Assembly (NCBI GenBank): GCA_020883125.1
Contig: JAHREW010000014.1
Location: 70,410 to 134,409, forward strand
DNA length: 64,000 nucleotides
Reading direction: 5' to 3'
Source: Microcoleus sp. CAWBG506
Lineage (GTDB): Bacteria > Cyanobacteriota > Cyanobacteriia > Cyanobacteriales > Microcoleaceae
The translations under genes were made by a program, and so were the position numbers. Position 1 is the first letter of the stretch, and every line of letters starts with the position of its first letter. Positions 54,239-62,721 of this stretch are shown here, piece by piece. The notes under the pieces were generated by a model, which worked only from the letters and a program-made list of their open reading frames with translations, did no database searches and was not told the DNA's origin.

Positions 54239-55587
54239 AATGGTAATTGCCGAATTTTGGCAACTGTAGCTTGAAACTGCTCGATTTCTTCAATCAGAGG
54301 ATGGACGTTGTACCAGCGTTTGAGCTTGCCATTATCATAATAGCGATATTCTAACAAACAGCGAGTGAGCAACAGGCGTAAACATTGTTCGTTATTGTTT
54401 GCTTGCTTTGTGCAATAAACATCAGCCAAAATTTCCCATTGATGTTCTTGAATTGCATTCAGATAGGTTTCTCGCGTTTCTGCAATTGCTCTTTGAACTG
54501 CTTCAGCGCTAATTGGTAACTCGTCAGTCCAATTGACAGCAATTCGGATCATCTGCATCAAATTCCTGGCGTGTCCGCCACTCATGATGCAAAGATTGTT
54601 CAACGTATCTGAACTATCGAACACAGCGGGAATATCTAAACCTGCCACACTACCATCCATAGTTTGAGTCAGTCTGGAGTCGATCGCCTCTAGCCGCCGA
54701 CAGATAATTTCCCGCAATTTACCCAGTCCATTTGAGTTGACTGTACCATCGGGATTTTTCACCATCACCATCGGTAAAATATTGGTTTTTTCGTAGTTAT
54801 CTTCAAGCTGTGTTGCCCGTCCCGAATATACCATTGCGATCGGAACCGTATAGATTACATGACAAGCCAAGCCCCGCAGAATTTCACTCCTATTTAAGTA
54901 AATTTCGTCATAATTGCTGGGAGTTCCTTCTTCTTTAGTTTCTGCGATTCTATCCAAATCATCAGCAATCATCACAATACCGCGACAGTCTGCTGGTAGG
55001 GATTTCTCAGCTTCTTTGATGAAGTCATTCAGCGCCTCTACCAAAGACGGAGTATTAGCATTAATTTTCTGTCGCAGTTCCCGCCGCATATCTGGATTTG
55101 CTCGTAAATTTGCCGTAATTTTGGCAAACTGAGCAACTTGTCCCTCTAAATTTAAACCTTCAAGTGATACTTCTGTCAGTGCCAAATCTCTGAGAGATTC
55201 GCCTCGATTTTTCATCCAATCTAGTAAAGGGTTATGGTTTTGTAGCTTAATCGCTTCTACTAAATGCCGAGTGCAAGCAAACAATATGTCCGCATATTCT
55301 GCATCCTGGGGTTCAATATCCTCATCATTTGCTGCAAAGTAAACCACAAAATAATTCTGTTGTTCTAGGTATTCCTTCAATCGCAGAAGTTCTGTGGATT
55401 TTCCTACTCCTCGATGGCCAGAGTAAAGCTGGCAAGTTGGTTTCTTGGATCGGGTAATCTTTCGGCCTAACTCCCGTACTACTTCCCAACCACCCCGGAC
55501 ATCCTGACAATCGACATAAGCCTCTTTTGAGGGAGGCTGAAATGGTTCAAAGGAACTGTAGATTTCAGTTAGCAAATCTAGTGTCAC
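54235..55587 (-). CDS. P-loop ATPase of a two-gene operon (STAND/AAA-like)
   Basis: This is a 450-residue ATPase. Walker A is GHRGVGKST at residues 57-65 and Walker B is 'GIVMIADDLDRI' at about 203-214, with acidic DD. 'IMSGGHARNLMQMIR' near 330-345 is a sensor-2-like segment, and the C-terminus ('LLLTRCLLEYRYYDNGKLKR', 'WYNVHPLIEEI') is a winged-helix-like region. The N-terminal 'YVDCQDVRGGWEVVRELGRK' precedes the P-loop. It resembles ATPases used as switches in defence or signalling pairs. First gene of the operon with the TPR partner. Activity and effector unknown. Confidence 0.75.
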   Translation of the reverse strand: MTLDLLTEIYSSFEPFQPPSKEAYVDCQDVRGGWEVVRELGRKITRSKKPTCQLYSGHRGVGKSTELLRLKEYLEQQNYFVVYFAANDEDIEPQDAEYADILFACTRHLVEAIKLQNHNPLLDWMKNRGESLRDLALTEVSLEGLNLEGQVAQFAKITANLRANPDMRRELRQKINANTPSLVEALNDFIKEAEKSLPADCRGIVMIADDLDRIAETKEEGTPSNYDEIYLNRSEILRGLACHVIYTVPIAMVYSGRATQLEDNYEKTNILPMVMVKNPDGTVNSNGLGKLREIICRRLEAIDSRLTQTMDGSVAGLDIPAVFDSSDTLNNLCIMSGGHARNLMQMIRIAVNWTDELPISAEAVQRAIAETRETYLNAIQEHQWEILADVYCTKQANNNEQCLRLLLTRCLLEYRYYDNGKLKRWYNVHPLIEEIEQFQATVAKIRQLPL

Positions 55588-55725
55588 AAGCTACCTCAAG
55601 TAAAAAAAAATCACAACAAGTATAGTGTACAAGATATTTATCAATATCCTTGCATTTAATGCGATCGCCTATTTTTTGACATTGAATCAACCCATAATAC
55701 CCACCACTTCAAACTCTCCACATAT

Positions 55726-56295
55726 CTAATCCGGCCGTGCAAATCCAGTTCTAGGGTCGCTAATAAACAACCCTAAAACCAACGTTTCCATCACCGTATC
55801 CCAGACAGGAGTCAAACGTTCAGCATCATCAACCCAGTAATCAAAAGTAATCAAACACTGAACATTAGAACCCAATCCCACACAGATTCGCGAATAAGCC
55901 GCCCGCTGTTCTGGAGGATCGATAAATTTGAATTCCGTCCAAACAATCCGAGCAGTTTGCCGCTTCAGTTGGATAATTTCTCCCATATCGAACGGATTCC
56001 GACTGTCCTCCTCCGCCACCTGCTTCAATACCGGAGCCAAGGGAAAATCTGCCCAATTTCCGGGGGGAAGTAAATTAAAAGAAACTTCCAAACAACAATC
56101 ATCATCCGGCGGCTTTTTGTCCGTAAACCGGAATGACTTTGTATCGGGTTCAAAATGCCAATCATCGGGGACATCAAAACGGACGGCTCCTCTTCCTGCG
56201 ACAAAGATGCGAGTTCCTGGCTTTGATTTCCAGTTATGATTCTCTTTGAGCTCTAGGGTTTCCTTGAGCCATTCTTGTTTTTTGCGCTTAGACAT
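55726..56295 (-). CDS. Conserved hypothetical protein
   Basis: This is a soluble 189-residue protein: 'KQEWLKETLELKENHNWKSK', 'AVRFDVPDDWHFEPDTKSFR', 'CCLEVSFNLLPPGNWADFPL', then an alpha/beta segment 'RICVGLGSNVQCLITFDYWV'. No family is recognised; the pattern suggests a small beta-rich domain. Separated from the ATPase by 139 bp on the same strand, so not clearly part of that operon. Confidence 0.6.
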   Translation of the reverse strand: MSKRKKQEWLKETLELKENHNWKSKPGTRIFVAGRGAVRFDVPDDWHFEPDTKSFRFTDKKPPDDDCCLEVSFNLLPPGNWADFPLAPVLKQVAEEDSRNPFDMGEIIQLKRQTARIVWTEFKFIDPPEQRAAYSRICVGLGSNVQCLITFDYWVDDAERLTPVWDTVMETLVLGLFISDPRTGFARPD

Positions 56296-56485
56296 AAACA
56301 GAATACAAAAATGCTGCTAAGGTGTAGTTTTAGACTTAGTAAACACATATTAACCCTTTTTTGCACGCGCTTTGCTCAAATATAACAATCCTTACAAAAA
56401 TTATAACTCCCACTCTTCTCCATTCCTCTGTGTTCTCTGCGCCTCTGCGGTTTTAAAAAAAATCCCTTTCACACTTTACTAAATT

Positions 56486-57343
56486 TTATTTTTCACTCTT
56501 TGGAATCACATATCTAATGCCACCTTTATTTCCAGTCGCATCACCTCGGTAGCGGGGAATAATATGAATCGCAGCATGACTTCGACTTTGACCCGCATCT
56601 TTATGAATATTTATTCCCACATTAAAACCGTCCGGGTGAAATTCTTTGTTTAAAATATCTTGCACTATATTCGCCATGAACCAACAAGCTGATTGTTCTC
56701 GAAACGGCAGTTCAAAATAATTGGCAATATGACGCTTCGGGATAATTAAAACATGACCTTTGCTGGCCGGATAACCATCAAATATGGCATAGGCGGTTGC
56801 AGATTCAGTTAGTAGAGTGAGCTGTTTATGTGGATTGCAAAAAACACAATGATTAGTTGAATTTCTTTGATGATTATAATGCACATATTCATATATTTCA
56901 CAATACTCGTCTAAGTGTGCTGACTTAAACGGAAGTTTTACTATACACTGATAGGTAGGCTTTTTGTGGATATAATGTTCTCGAAAACCTTCTTTTTTGA
57001 GGTCTCTTCTCACAGCAAAATATGCTTTACCTCCTGGTTTCAGCAAATGGGATACTTCCATAATAACCTTAGCTTGTTCTTCAGGAAACAAAACATTCAA
57101 AACATAAAAACAAAGGATTGTATCGAATTTATTTTCGGGATATACTGGGAAATAGTAAGGGTCATAACCTGCAATATCAAATCCTTTTTGATGCAATAAT
57201 TTCACATCGTTGCCAAAGCCACAACCAAAGTCTAAAATTTTACCTTGCAGCAGGTTTTGCTCCCATAAATATTTCGCCGGAAATGACAGGTAAATTCTTT
57301 CCATCGCCGTGAGGTGACTGAATTTGTTTTGCTTTTTTTTCAT
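56486..57343 (-). CDS. Class I methyltransferase-HIT fusion with altered HIT triad
   Basis: This 285-residue protein has two domains. Residues ~1-120 are a SAM methyltransferase (motif I 'LDFGCGFGNDVKLL', 'GYDPYY', 'LNVLFPEEQAKVIMEVSHLL'). Residues ~160-275 are a HIT domain with Cys-rich 'NHCVFCNPH', 'AIFDGYPASKGHVLIIPKRH' and 'GFNVGINIHKDAGQS'. The catalytic HxHxH motif reads H256-A-A-I-H260, so the nucleophilic middle His is Ala258. The HIT domain is therefore probably a binding or inactive module. The fusion is one continuous frame with no repeats at the join. Confidence 0.82.
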   Translation of the reverse strand: MKKKQNKFSHLTAMERIYLSFPAKYLWEQNLLQGKILDFGCGFGNDVKLLHQKGFDIAGYDPYYFPVYPENKFDTILCFYVLNVLFPEEQAKVIMEVSHLLKPGGKAYFAVRRDLKKEGFREHYIHKKPTYQCIVKLPFKSAHLDEYCEIYEYVHYNHQRNSTNHCVFCNPHKQLTLLTESATAYAIFDGYPASKGHVLIIPKRHIANYFELPFREQSACWFMANIVQDILNKEFHPDGFNVGINIHKDAGQSRSHAAIHIIPRYRGDATGNKGGIRYVIPKSEK

Positions 57344-57454
57344 GGTGATAGTAATTTGTTTTGAATAACTTTAAACTTTCAATATTTAAAATATAACAGC
57401 GACAACTGCCTGGTGTTTGAGTTATATTATAGATTGTGTTTACCGAATATTTTT

Positions 57455-58477
57455 ATGAATTTTTGTAGCGACAATACAACGGGTGTTTCCCCAGAAATCA
57501 TGGCGGCGATCGCAGCAGCTAATTATGGTAGTGTTTCATCCTATGGCGATGATGAATATACAAAAGGTTTGCAAGTTAAGTTTTCTGAACTATTCGAGAC
57601 ATCGGTGACTGTTTTTCCCGTAGCCACTGGTTCCGCTGCTAATGCTCTGAGTCTTGCAGTTGTAACACCTCCTTACGGTGCTGTTTATTGTCATGGGGAA
57701 TCTCATATTAATCTTGATGAATGTGGTGCGCCTGAGTTTTTTAGCGGTGGTGCAAAGTTGGTGACAATAACAGGAAATCATGCTAAAATCGAGGCAGAAA
57801 CTTTAGAAAAAAGTCTCGCGCGCGCGGGTGTAGGAGTCGTCCACCACGTACAGCCAGCAGCCGTCAGCATCACTCAAGCAACGGAAGCTGGAACTATCTA
57901 CACTCCGGCGGAAATTTCCCAGATTTCAGAAGTGGTTCGCAATCATAATTTACACCTGCATATGGATGGAGCTCGCTTTGCTAATGCTGTCGCCAGTCTT
58001 GGCTGTTCTCCAGCAGATTTGACTTGGCGGGCTGGGGTCGATATTCTCTCCTTTGGAGCGACTAAAAATGGTGCAATGGCGGCGGAAGCAGTGGTTTTTT
58101 TTAATGAAAAATTGGCCAATAATTTTCCTTTTTACCGAAAGCGTAGTGGGCATTTGTTCTCCAAAATGCGTTTTTTGTCTGCGCAGTTGTCAGCATATAT
58201 AACTGATGATTTGTGGCTTAAAAATGCGGCTCATGCAAATCAGATGGCGGCTAAGTTAGCGCAAGGTTTGGCCGGAGTTGAGGGAGTAATTTTTTGTCAT
58301 CCGGTAGAAGCGAATGAAATTTTTATTCAACTTCCTGAATCTGTAATTGTGGCGGTTTTAGCTGAAGGATTCCAGTTTTATCGCTGGGATAAATGTACTG
58401 TGAGACTGGTAACGGCTTTTAATACTAAAGAAGAAGATGTTATTGCTTTGGTGGAAGCTGTTAAGCGTTATCAGTAA
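57455..58477 (+). CDS. ltaE: Low-specificity threonine aldolase
   Basis: This 340-residue PLP enzyme starts at the ATG at 57455 (MNFCSDNTTGVSPEIMAAIA); an ATG at 57413 adds 14 residues. It cleaves threonine to glycine and acetaldehyde. Motifs: 'GSAANALSLAVVTPPYG', 'HLHMDGARFANA' (Asp to PLP N) and K204 in 'SFGATKNGAM'. Normal length. Monocistronic. Confidence 0.9.
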   Translation: MNFCSDNTTGVSPEIMAAIAAANYGSVSSYGDDEYTKGLQVKFSELFETSVTVFPVATGSAANALSLAVVTPPYGAVYCHGESHINLDECGAPEFFSGGAKLVTITGNHAKIEAETLEKSLARAGVGVVHHVQPAAVSITQATEAGTIYTPAEISQISEVVRNHNLHLHMDGARFANAVASLGCSPADLTWRAGVDILSFGATKNGAMAAEAVVFFNEKLANNFPFYRKRSGHLFSKMRFLSAQLSAYITDDLWLKNAAHANQMAAKLAQGLAGVEGVIFCHPVEANEIFIQLPESVIVAVLAEGFQFYRWDKCTVRLVTAFNTKEEDVIALVEAVKRYQ

Positions 58478-58513
58478 TTATTTGATAGGGGAGGTTGTAC
58501 CAATAATATCTAA

Positions 58514-58675
58514 GATTAATTCCGGTGGCATCGGAATTAATATAACCGGAAATCAGGACACGGTAATTGGGTTGGGCGGGTTTAAGATATTGTTGGTTAT
58601 TGGCAATTATTGTTGGTGAAACCCGCCCCTACAGTTGGGCGGGTTTGAGAGATTGTTGGTGGAACCCGCCCCTAC
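58514..58675. repeat. ATTCCGG palindrome and GGGCGGGTTT inverted repeats
   Basis: The ATTCCGG palindrome at 58514-58543 is followed by TGGGCGGGTTTAAG...AACCCGCCCCTACAG and a second, shorter TGGGCGGGTTTGAG...AACCCGCCCCTACAG. The same arms form the interior of the 128-bp element. Confidence 0.7.
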
Positions 58676-59070
58676 AGTTTGATCGATTCAGAAATCGGTT
58701 CTGCAACTGCGGTTAATTCCGGTTCAACTACTGCGAGGTGTTCTTCTAAAAGGGCCAGATTTCTGATGTTGGATTTATAAAAAGCATCGAAGATATCTCC
58801 GATTAGAGGTATGGAGCCGATGACTGCTTCTAGACTTATATTATAAATCATTTTTCCGAGAGTTTTGGGTGGCAGTTTGAATCTAGTTGCTAAATAAATT
58901 AAGTAAGCGGAAAATGCGGTATCTACTAAGTCGCCAGCACCTGGTACTAAACCGATAATCGGATCTAAGCCGATACGAATTTTGGTGCCGGGGATGCCAA
59001 TGGCGGTATCCATCAAACGGCTGAATTTGCGGATGCGGTTGAGAGTGGCAAGACGCTCTGTGTGGTTCAT
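58672..59070 (-). CDS. DUF4112 domain protein
   Basis: This is a 132-residue protein. 'MDTAIGIPGTKIRIGLDPII', 'GLVPGAGDLVDTAFSAYLIY', 'AVIGSIPLIGDIFDAFYKSN' is the DUF4112 pattern, with two likely membrane-associated helices. DUF4112 function is unknown. Confidence 0.85.
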   Translation of the reverse strand: MNHTERLATLNRIRKFSRLMDTAIGIPGTKIRIGLDPIIGLVPGAGDLVDTAFSAYLIYLATRFKLPPKTLGKMIYNISLEAVIGSIPLIGDIFDAFYKSNIRNLALLEEHLAVVEPELTAVAEPISESIKL

Positions 59071-59269
59071 TTTATGATTGTTGAATTCGGTAGAAATATT
59101 GAACTCTGTCGGAAGCTAGATACTTGCTTTCAGTTGCAGAGTATTTGGTGGTAGTAACTTTTTGGGTAGTACCTAACTTAAAAGTGCGTACTTCCCATAA
59201 TAGCTTTACTTGGTCTAAACTTGAAATATAACAAAAACAACCCTATAGGTTTCACAGAGGATTGGGAAA

Positions 59270-59968
59270 ATGATTGCTATTCGCAAAAGTGAAGCAAGAG
59301 GACACGCAAATCACGGTTGGCTGGACAGTTATCACACATTTTCCTTTGCCAATTATTACGACCCCAAGTATATGAATTTTCGCTCTTTGCGGGTGATTAA
59401 TGAGGATGTCATTAACGGTGGCAAAGGTTTCGGTACTCACGGTCACACCGACATGGAAATTATTACTTATGTGTTGGAAGGGGCATTAGAACATAAGGAC
59501 AGTTTGGGTACTGGTGCGGTGATTAAACCTGGTGAAGTGCAGCGGATGAGTGCTGGTACGGGTATCCAGCATAGCGAGTTCAATCACTCGCCAACTGACT
59601 CGGTTCATTTACTGCAAATTTGGCTGTTACCCGATAGGAATGGATTGACACCAAGTTACGAACAGCGGGATTTTCCCTTAGCAGAAAGACAGGGAACGTT
59701 GCGGTTAGTGGCGGCGCGAGATGCTAGAGATGGTGCTGTGAAAATTCATCAAGATGTGGATTTGTATGCGGCTGTTTTGGATAAGGATGCGCGGGTTTCT
59801 CATGTTTTACAGTCAAATCGCTATGCTTGGGTGCAAGTAGCGCGAGGCTCTGTTTTGCTCAATGGTTTGGCTTTGGAACAGGGGGATGGTGCTGCGGTTA
59901 GTGATGAGTCTGAGTTGGTGATTGAAGCTACAGCAGATGCTGAATTTTTGCTGTTTGATTTGGCATGA
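59270..59968 (+). CDS. Pirin family protein
   Basis: This 232-residue bicupin starts [20 protein letters not shown]. Metal ligands are in '[23 protein letters not shown]'-like positions (His, His, His) and the Glu in '[18 protein letters not shown]'. Bacterial members (YhhW-like) have quercetin dioxygenase activity in vitro. Role unknown in cyanobacteria. Followed by a strong terminator. Confidence 0.92.
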   Translation: MIAIRKSEARGHANHGWLDSYHTFSFANYYDPKYMNFRSLRVINEDVINGGKGFGTHGHTDMEIITYVLEGALEHKDSLGTGAVIKPGEVQRMSAGTGIQHSEFNHSPTDSVHLLQIWLLPDRNGLTPSYEQRDFPLAERQGTLRLVAARDARDGAVKIHQDVDLYAAVLDKDARVSHVLQSNRYAWVQVARGSVLLNGLALEQGDGAAVSDESELVIEATADAEFLLFDLA

Positions 59969-59979
59969 AATTGAATGCG

Positions 59980-60013
59980 AAATCCCCGACTTCTCAAAGA
60001 AGTCGGGGATTTT
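59980..60013. terminator. Bidirectional intrinsic terminator
   Basis: The stem AAATCCCCGACTTCT / AGAAGTCGGGGATTT has a 3-4 nt loop and lies between the convergent pirin and DUF2442 genes. Confidence 0.85.
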
Positions 60014-60045
60014 AGTCGATGACATCTGACTGCTAAAAATTGATT

Positions 60046-60498
60046 TCAAGAATTAACGGAAATATTCTTTTTAGGTCGCCCGCCTTTTTTGCCATTTTGC
60101 CTTGCTGCGACAGATTTAGAGGTTGAAGTTGCCTTTCCTCCCTTCCTACCTAATTCAGCCATCCAAGATTTTGTCCCAAAAATACCTGCTATAAGTTCGG
60201 GAATGCCAAAATCAACATCTAAGCTTTCCCAGTGTACGCTGCTACCAGAAGGGGGTAGCCAAACATCAGCAAGTTGTTCTGGTGAAGCGCCTTCTAAGCC
60301 TTGTCCCAGCTTTGGAGGAAAAGAAAAAATGGCGCCATTTTTCAGTTTGATAGTAATTAAATCTTCAGACTGATTATAATACACAGATTCGGCGCGAGGC
60401 TCTGTAGCTTCGGCTTGTTTCCATGCTTCTTTTGCTTGGACTATTTGCTCTCGGAGATTTTCCTCGCTTAATTCTTTGTCCCTGTTTTTAAATGCCAT
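60046..60498 (-). CDS. DUF2442 domain protein with basic tail
   Basis: This is a 150-residue protein. 'ARSVYYDS'-type region: 'RAESVYYNQSEDLITIKLKN', 'GAIFSFPPKLGQGLEGASPE', 'WLPPSGSSVHWESLDVDFGI' is DUF2442. The C-terminus 'GRKGGKATSTSKSVAARQNG', 'KKGGRPKK' is basic and AT-hook-like, possibly nucleic-acid binding. In this family the domain is often near toxin-antitoxin genes. None is adjacent here. Confidence 0.85.
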   Translation of the reverse strand: MAFKNRDKELSEENLREQIVQAKEAWKQAEATEPRAESVYYNQSEDLITIKLKNGAIFSFPPKLGQGLEGASPEQLADVWLPPSGSSVHWESLDVDFGIPELIAGIFGTKSWMAELGRKGGKATSTSKSVAARQNGKKGGRPKKNISVNS

Positions 60499-60636
60499 AT
60501 ATATATTTCTTTCTATTTACTTAAGAGCGTTTAGTAAATAACTAGGATTCCCATACCTGCAATTTGTGTCAAAATATAGCACAACCCGGAAAACTTTTTC
60601 GTCAGTTGAGATATTAATATGTTAAATTAAAAAAAA

Positions 60637-62313
60637 ATGAATTACAGCAGAACAATTCCGGCTATTTTGAGTGCTACGATCGCCCTAAGCACCATCTCTC
60701 TTCTCCCCTTCACCTTACCTCAAATCGCCTTAGCCTTAACCGCAGACCAAGTTAAAACCGTTGCTAAAGCTGTCACTGTCCGCATTGAAGGGCCAAAAGG
60801 CGGTTCGGGAGTCATCTTAGAAAAAAAAGGTAACACCTACTATATTCTGACTAACTGGCACGTTGTAGACAAAGCTGGTGATTATCGGGTGATTACTCCC
60901 GATGGTAAATCTCACTCTATATATTATACTTTAATCCGGCGAATGCCCGGTGCGGATTTGGCGATCGTCCCCTTCAGCAGCCCTGAAAGCTATCCCCTGG
61001 CTCAATTAGCCACTTCCCCAGCAACTGCGGGAAAAAAGGCGATTGTGGCTGGCTGGCCGATATCCGGTGGTTCCCTCCGACAGCCGATTTTCATTGCCAC
61101 AGAAGGCTTGCTGACTGGCCGTCAGACTGTCTGGAACGGTTATACATTAGTATACAATAACTTGGTGAGAGCGGGGATGAGTGGCGGTCCGGTGCTCGAC
61201 GATGGGGGGAAATTGATCGCAATTAATGGCATTGTGAAGCTGGAGAACAATTCTGATAAAATCGTGGCGGCGGGGATAGAAACTGATACTTTCATGAAAT
61301 GGCGATCGACTATTTCGCTGCCGATCGTCCCTGAATCTCCCACGGCCAGAACACCCTCAAATCCCGTTAATAATTCGCCCCGCAAGTCTGCAAGTGCGAT
61401 CGCCTTTGCAGCCACAAATACTCTCAAAGCCCCTGCGGAAGTAGTCAGTTCCGTTTCCTTGGCAACTGATTATTTTGCCACTGGAAATAGTAACGGCACT
61501 ATCTCTGTTTGGAATTTTCCCGGTGGGGAATTGAAAACTACCCTGCGGAGTCACCGGGAAGCAGTAAATGCCGTAGCTATCAGTCCAGATGGCAAGATTT
61601 TAGCTAGTGGTAGCGATGACAAAACGGTCAAGATTTGGAATTTAGAAACAGGTGCTCTTTTACAAACTTTTAGCGGGCATTCCGATGCGGTTTCGAGTGT
61701 GGCAATTAGTGCCAATGGTGAGTTTTTAGTTAGCGGTAGTTGGGACAAAACGATTAAAATTTGGAATCTCAAAACCGGGGAGTTGCTACGGACTTTGACC
61801 GGGCATTCTGGCTTAGTAAATACTGTTGCCCTCAGTCCGATCGCTCAAATCCCCCCCCTTAGCAAGGGGGGGCTAGGGGGGGTATTAGCTAGCGGTAGCA
61901 AAGATGGTTCGATTAAGTTATGGGATTTAGCTACTGGTCAATTAATGCGCACGATTAGCGGCAAGAATTTATCGGTTTTGTCCGTAGCTTTTAGTCCCGA
62001 CGGCAAGAGTTTGGCTGCGGGAAATGGCAACGGTACAATTGGTTTGTGGAATGTGGGAAATGGGCAGTTAATTCGGCGTTTGAGTGGCCATACGGATGGG
62101 GTTTGGTCGGTGGCAATTAGTCGCGATGGTAGTATGCTCCTTAGTGGGAGTTGGGATAAGAGTATTAGGCTTTGGGATGTGCGATCGGGGGATTTGAGGG
62201 GTACTTTGACCGGGCATTCTGGCTATGTTAGTGCTGTGGCGATTAGTGGGGATGGGAAGATGATTGTGAGTGGTGGTTGGTTGGGGGAGATTAAAATTTG
62301 GAAACGGAGTTGA
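60637..62313 (+). CDS. Secreted trypsin-like protease-WD40 repeat protein
   Basis: This is a 558-residue protein with an N-terminal signal peptide (about residues 1-33, ending ALA). The trypsin-like domain has triad H75 ('LTNWHVVD'), D107 ('GADLAIV') and S182 ('RAGMSGGPV'). From about 255 on there are WD40 repeats forming a beta-propeller ('LASGSDDKTVKIWNLETG', 'LVSGSWDKTIKIWNLKTG', 'LLSGSWDKSIRLWDVRSG'). In one blade the loop contains 'IAQIPPLSKGGLGG', encoded by a dispersed G/C repeat inserted in frame at 61848-61887. The protein remains in frame. Likely extracellular or periplasmic; substrate unknown. Confidence 0.88.
   Translation: MNYSRTIPAILSATIALSTISLLPFTLPQIALALTADQVKTVAKAVTVRIEGPKGGSGVILEKKGNTYYILTNWHVVDKAGDYRVITPDGKSHSIYYTLIRRMPGADLAIVPFSSPESYPLAQLATSPATAGKKAIVAGWPISGGSLRQPIFIATEGLLTGRQTVWNGYTLVYNNLVRAGMSGGPVLDDGGKLIAINGIVKLENNSDKIVAAGIETDTFMKWRSTISLPIVPESPTARTPSNPVNNSPRKSASAIAFAATNTLKAPAEVVSSVSLATDYFATGNSNGTISVWNFPGGELKTTLRSHREAVNAVAISPDGKILASGSDDKTVKIWNLETGALLQTFSGHSDAVSSVAISANGEFLVSGSWDKTIKIWNLKTGELLRTLTGHSGLVNTVALSPIAQIPPLSKGGLGGVLASGSKDGSIKLWDLATGQLMRTISGKNLSVLSVAFSPDGKSLAAGNGNGTIGLWNVGNGQLIRRLSGHTDGVWSVAISRDGSMLLSGSWDKSIRLWDVRSGDLRGTLTGHSGYVSAVAISGDGKMIVSGGWLGEIKIWKRS
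61848..61887. repeat. In-frame dispersed repeat inside a WD40 blade
   Basis: CAAATCCCCCCCCTTAGCAA...GGGGGGGCTAGGGGGGG, the same hairpin repeat as intergenic copies near 2562-2600, lies inside the coding sequence and adds about 13 residues. Confidence 0.8.
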
Positions 62314-62721
62314 GTTTTTTTTGTAGTCCTGGACGCAAAAAACCCGGTTTCTTCCAAAAATCGTCGTTTTTTTCGACAAATATTCACGCAGAAACCGGGT
62401 TTTTGACTCGCCATGCGTCCAGGACTGTTTTGAATGCACGGCCTCAAGAACAGGTCTGATTGCTTGTTCCATAATAGTTATGCCAGATGTGTAAGCTGAC
62501 GGTGTTACGATCGACTAAAATGATCGAACTTGCAAAAGCCAACTCTACCTTAGCCAGAACCAAACAACACTAGCCTAAAACCATCCTCCCACTTCCGAGT
62601 ACGATCGCCTGTTGTGATAGATTTGGTTCAGACTGGACTAAACTCACAATCTCCCGGATAGTCCGTGGGGTAACTTGGAAAATCTCAAATCTCAAATCTA
62701 ACATCGCTTGACTTCTGAAAA
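62314..62721. other. Gap with inverted-repeat element and ABC gene leader
   Basis: Holds the 102-bp element at 62325-62426. From 62680 to 62721 lies the leader of the ABC gene with degenerate CAAATCT heptamer repeats. Confidence 0.55.
62325..62426. mobile_element. 102-bp inverted-repeat element
   Basis: Ends AGTCCTGGACGCA and TGCGTCCAGGACT are perfect inverted repeats of 13 bp. The interior has AAAAACCCGGTTTCTTCC...GCAGAAACCGGGTTTTT. A partial relative is at 49838-49936. MITE-like; it could also act as a terminator for the protease gene. Confidence 0.75.
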
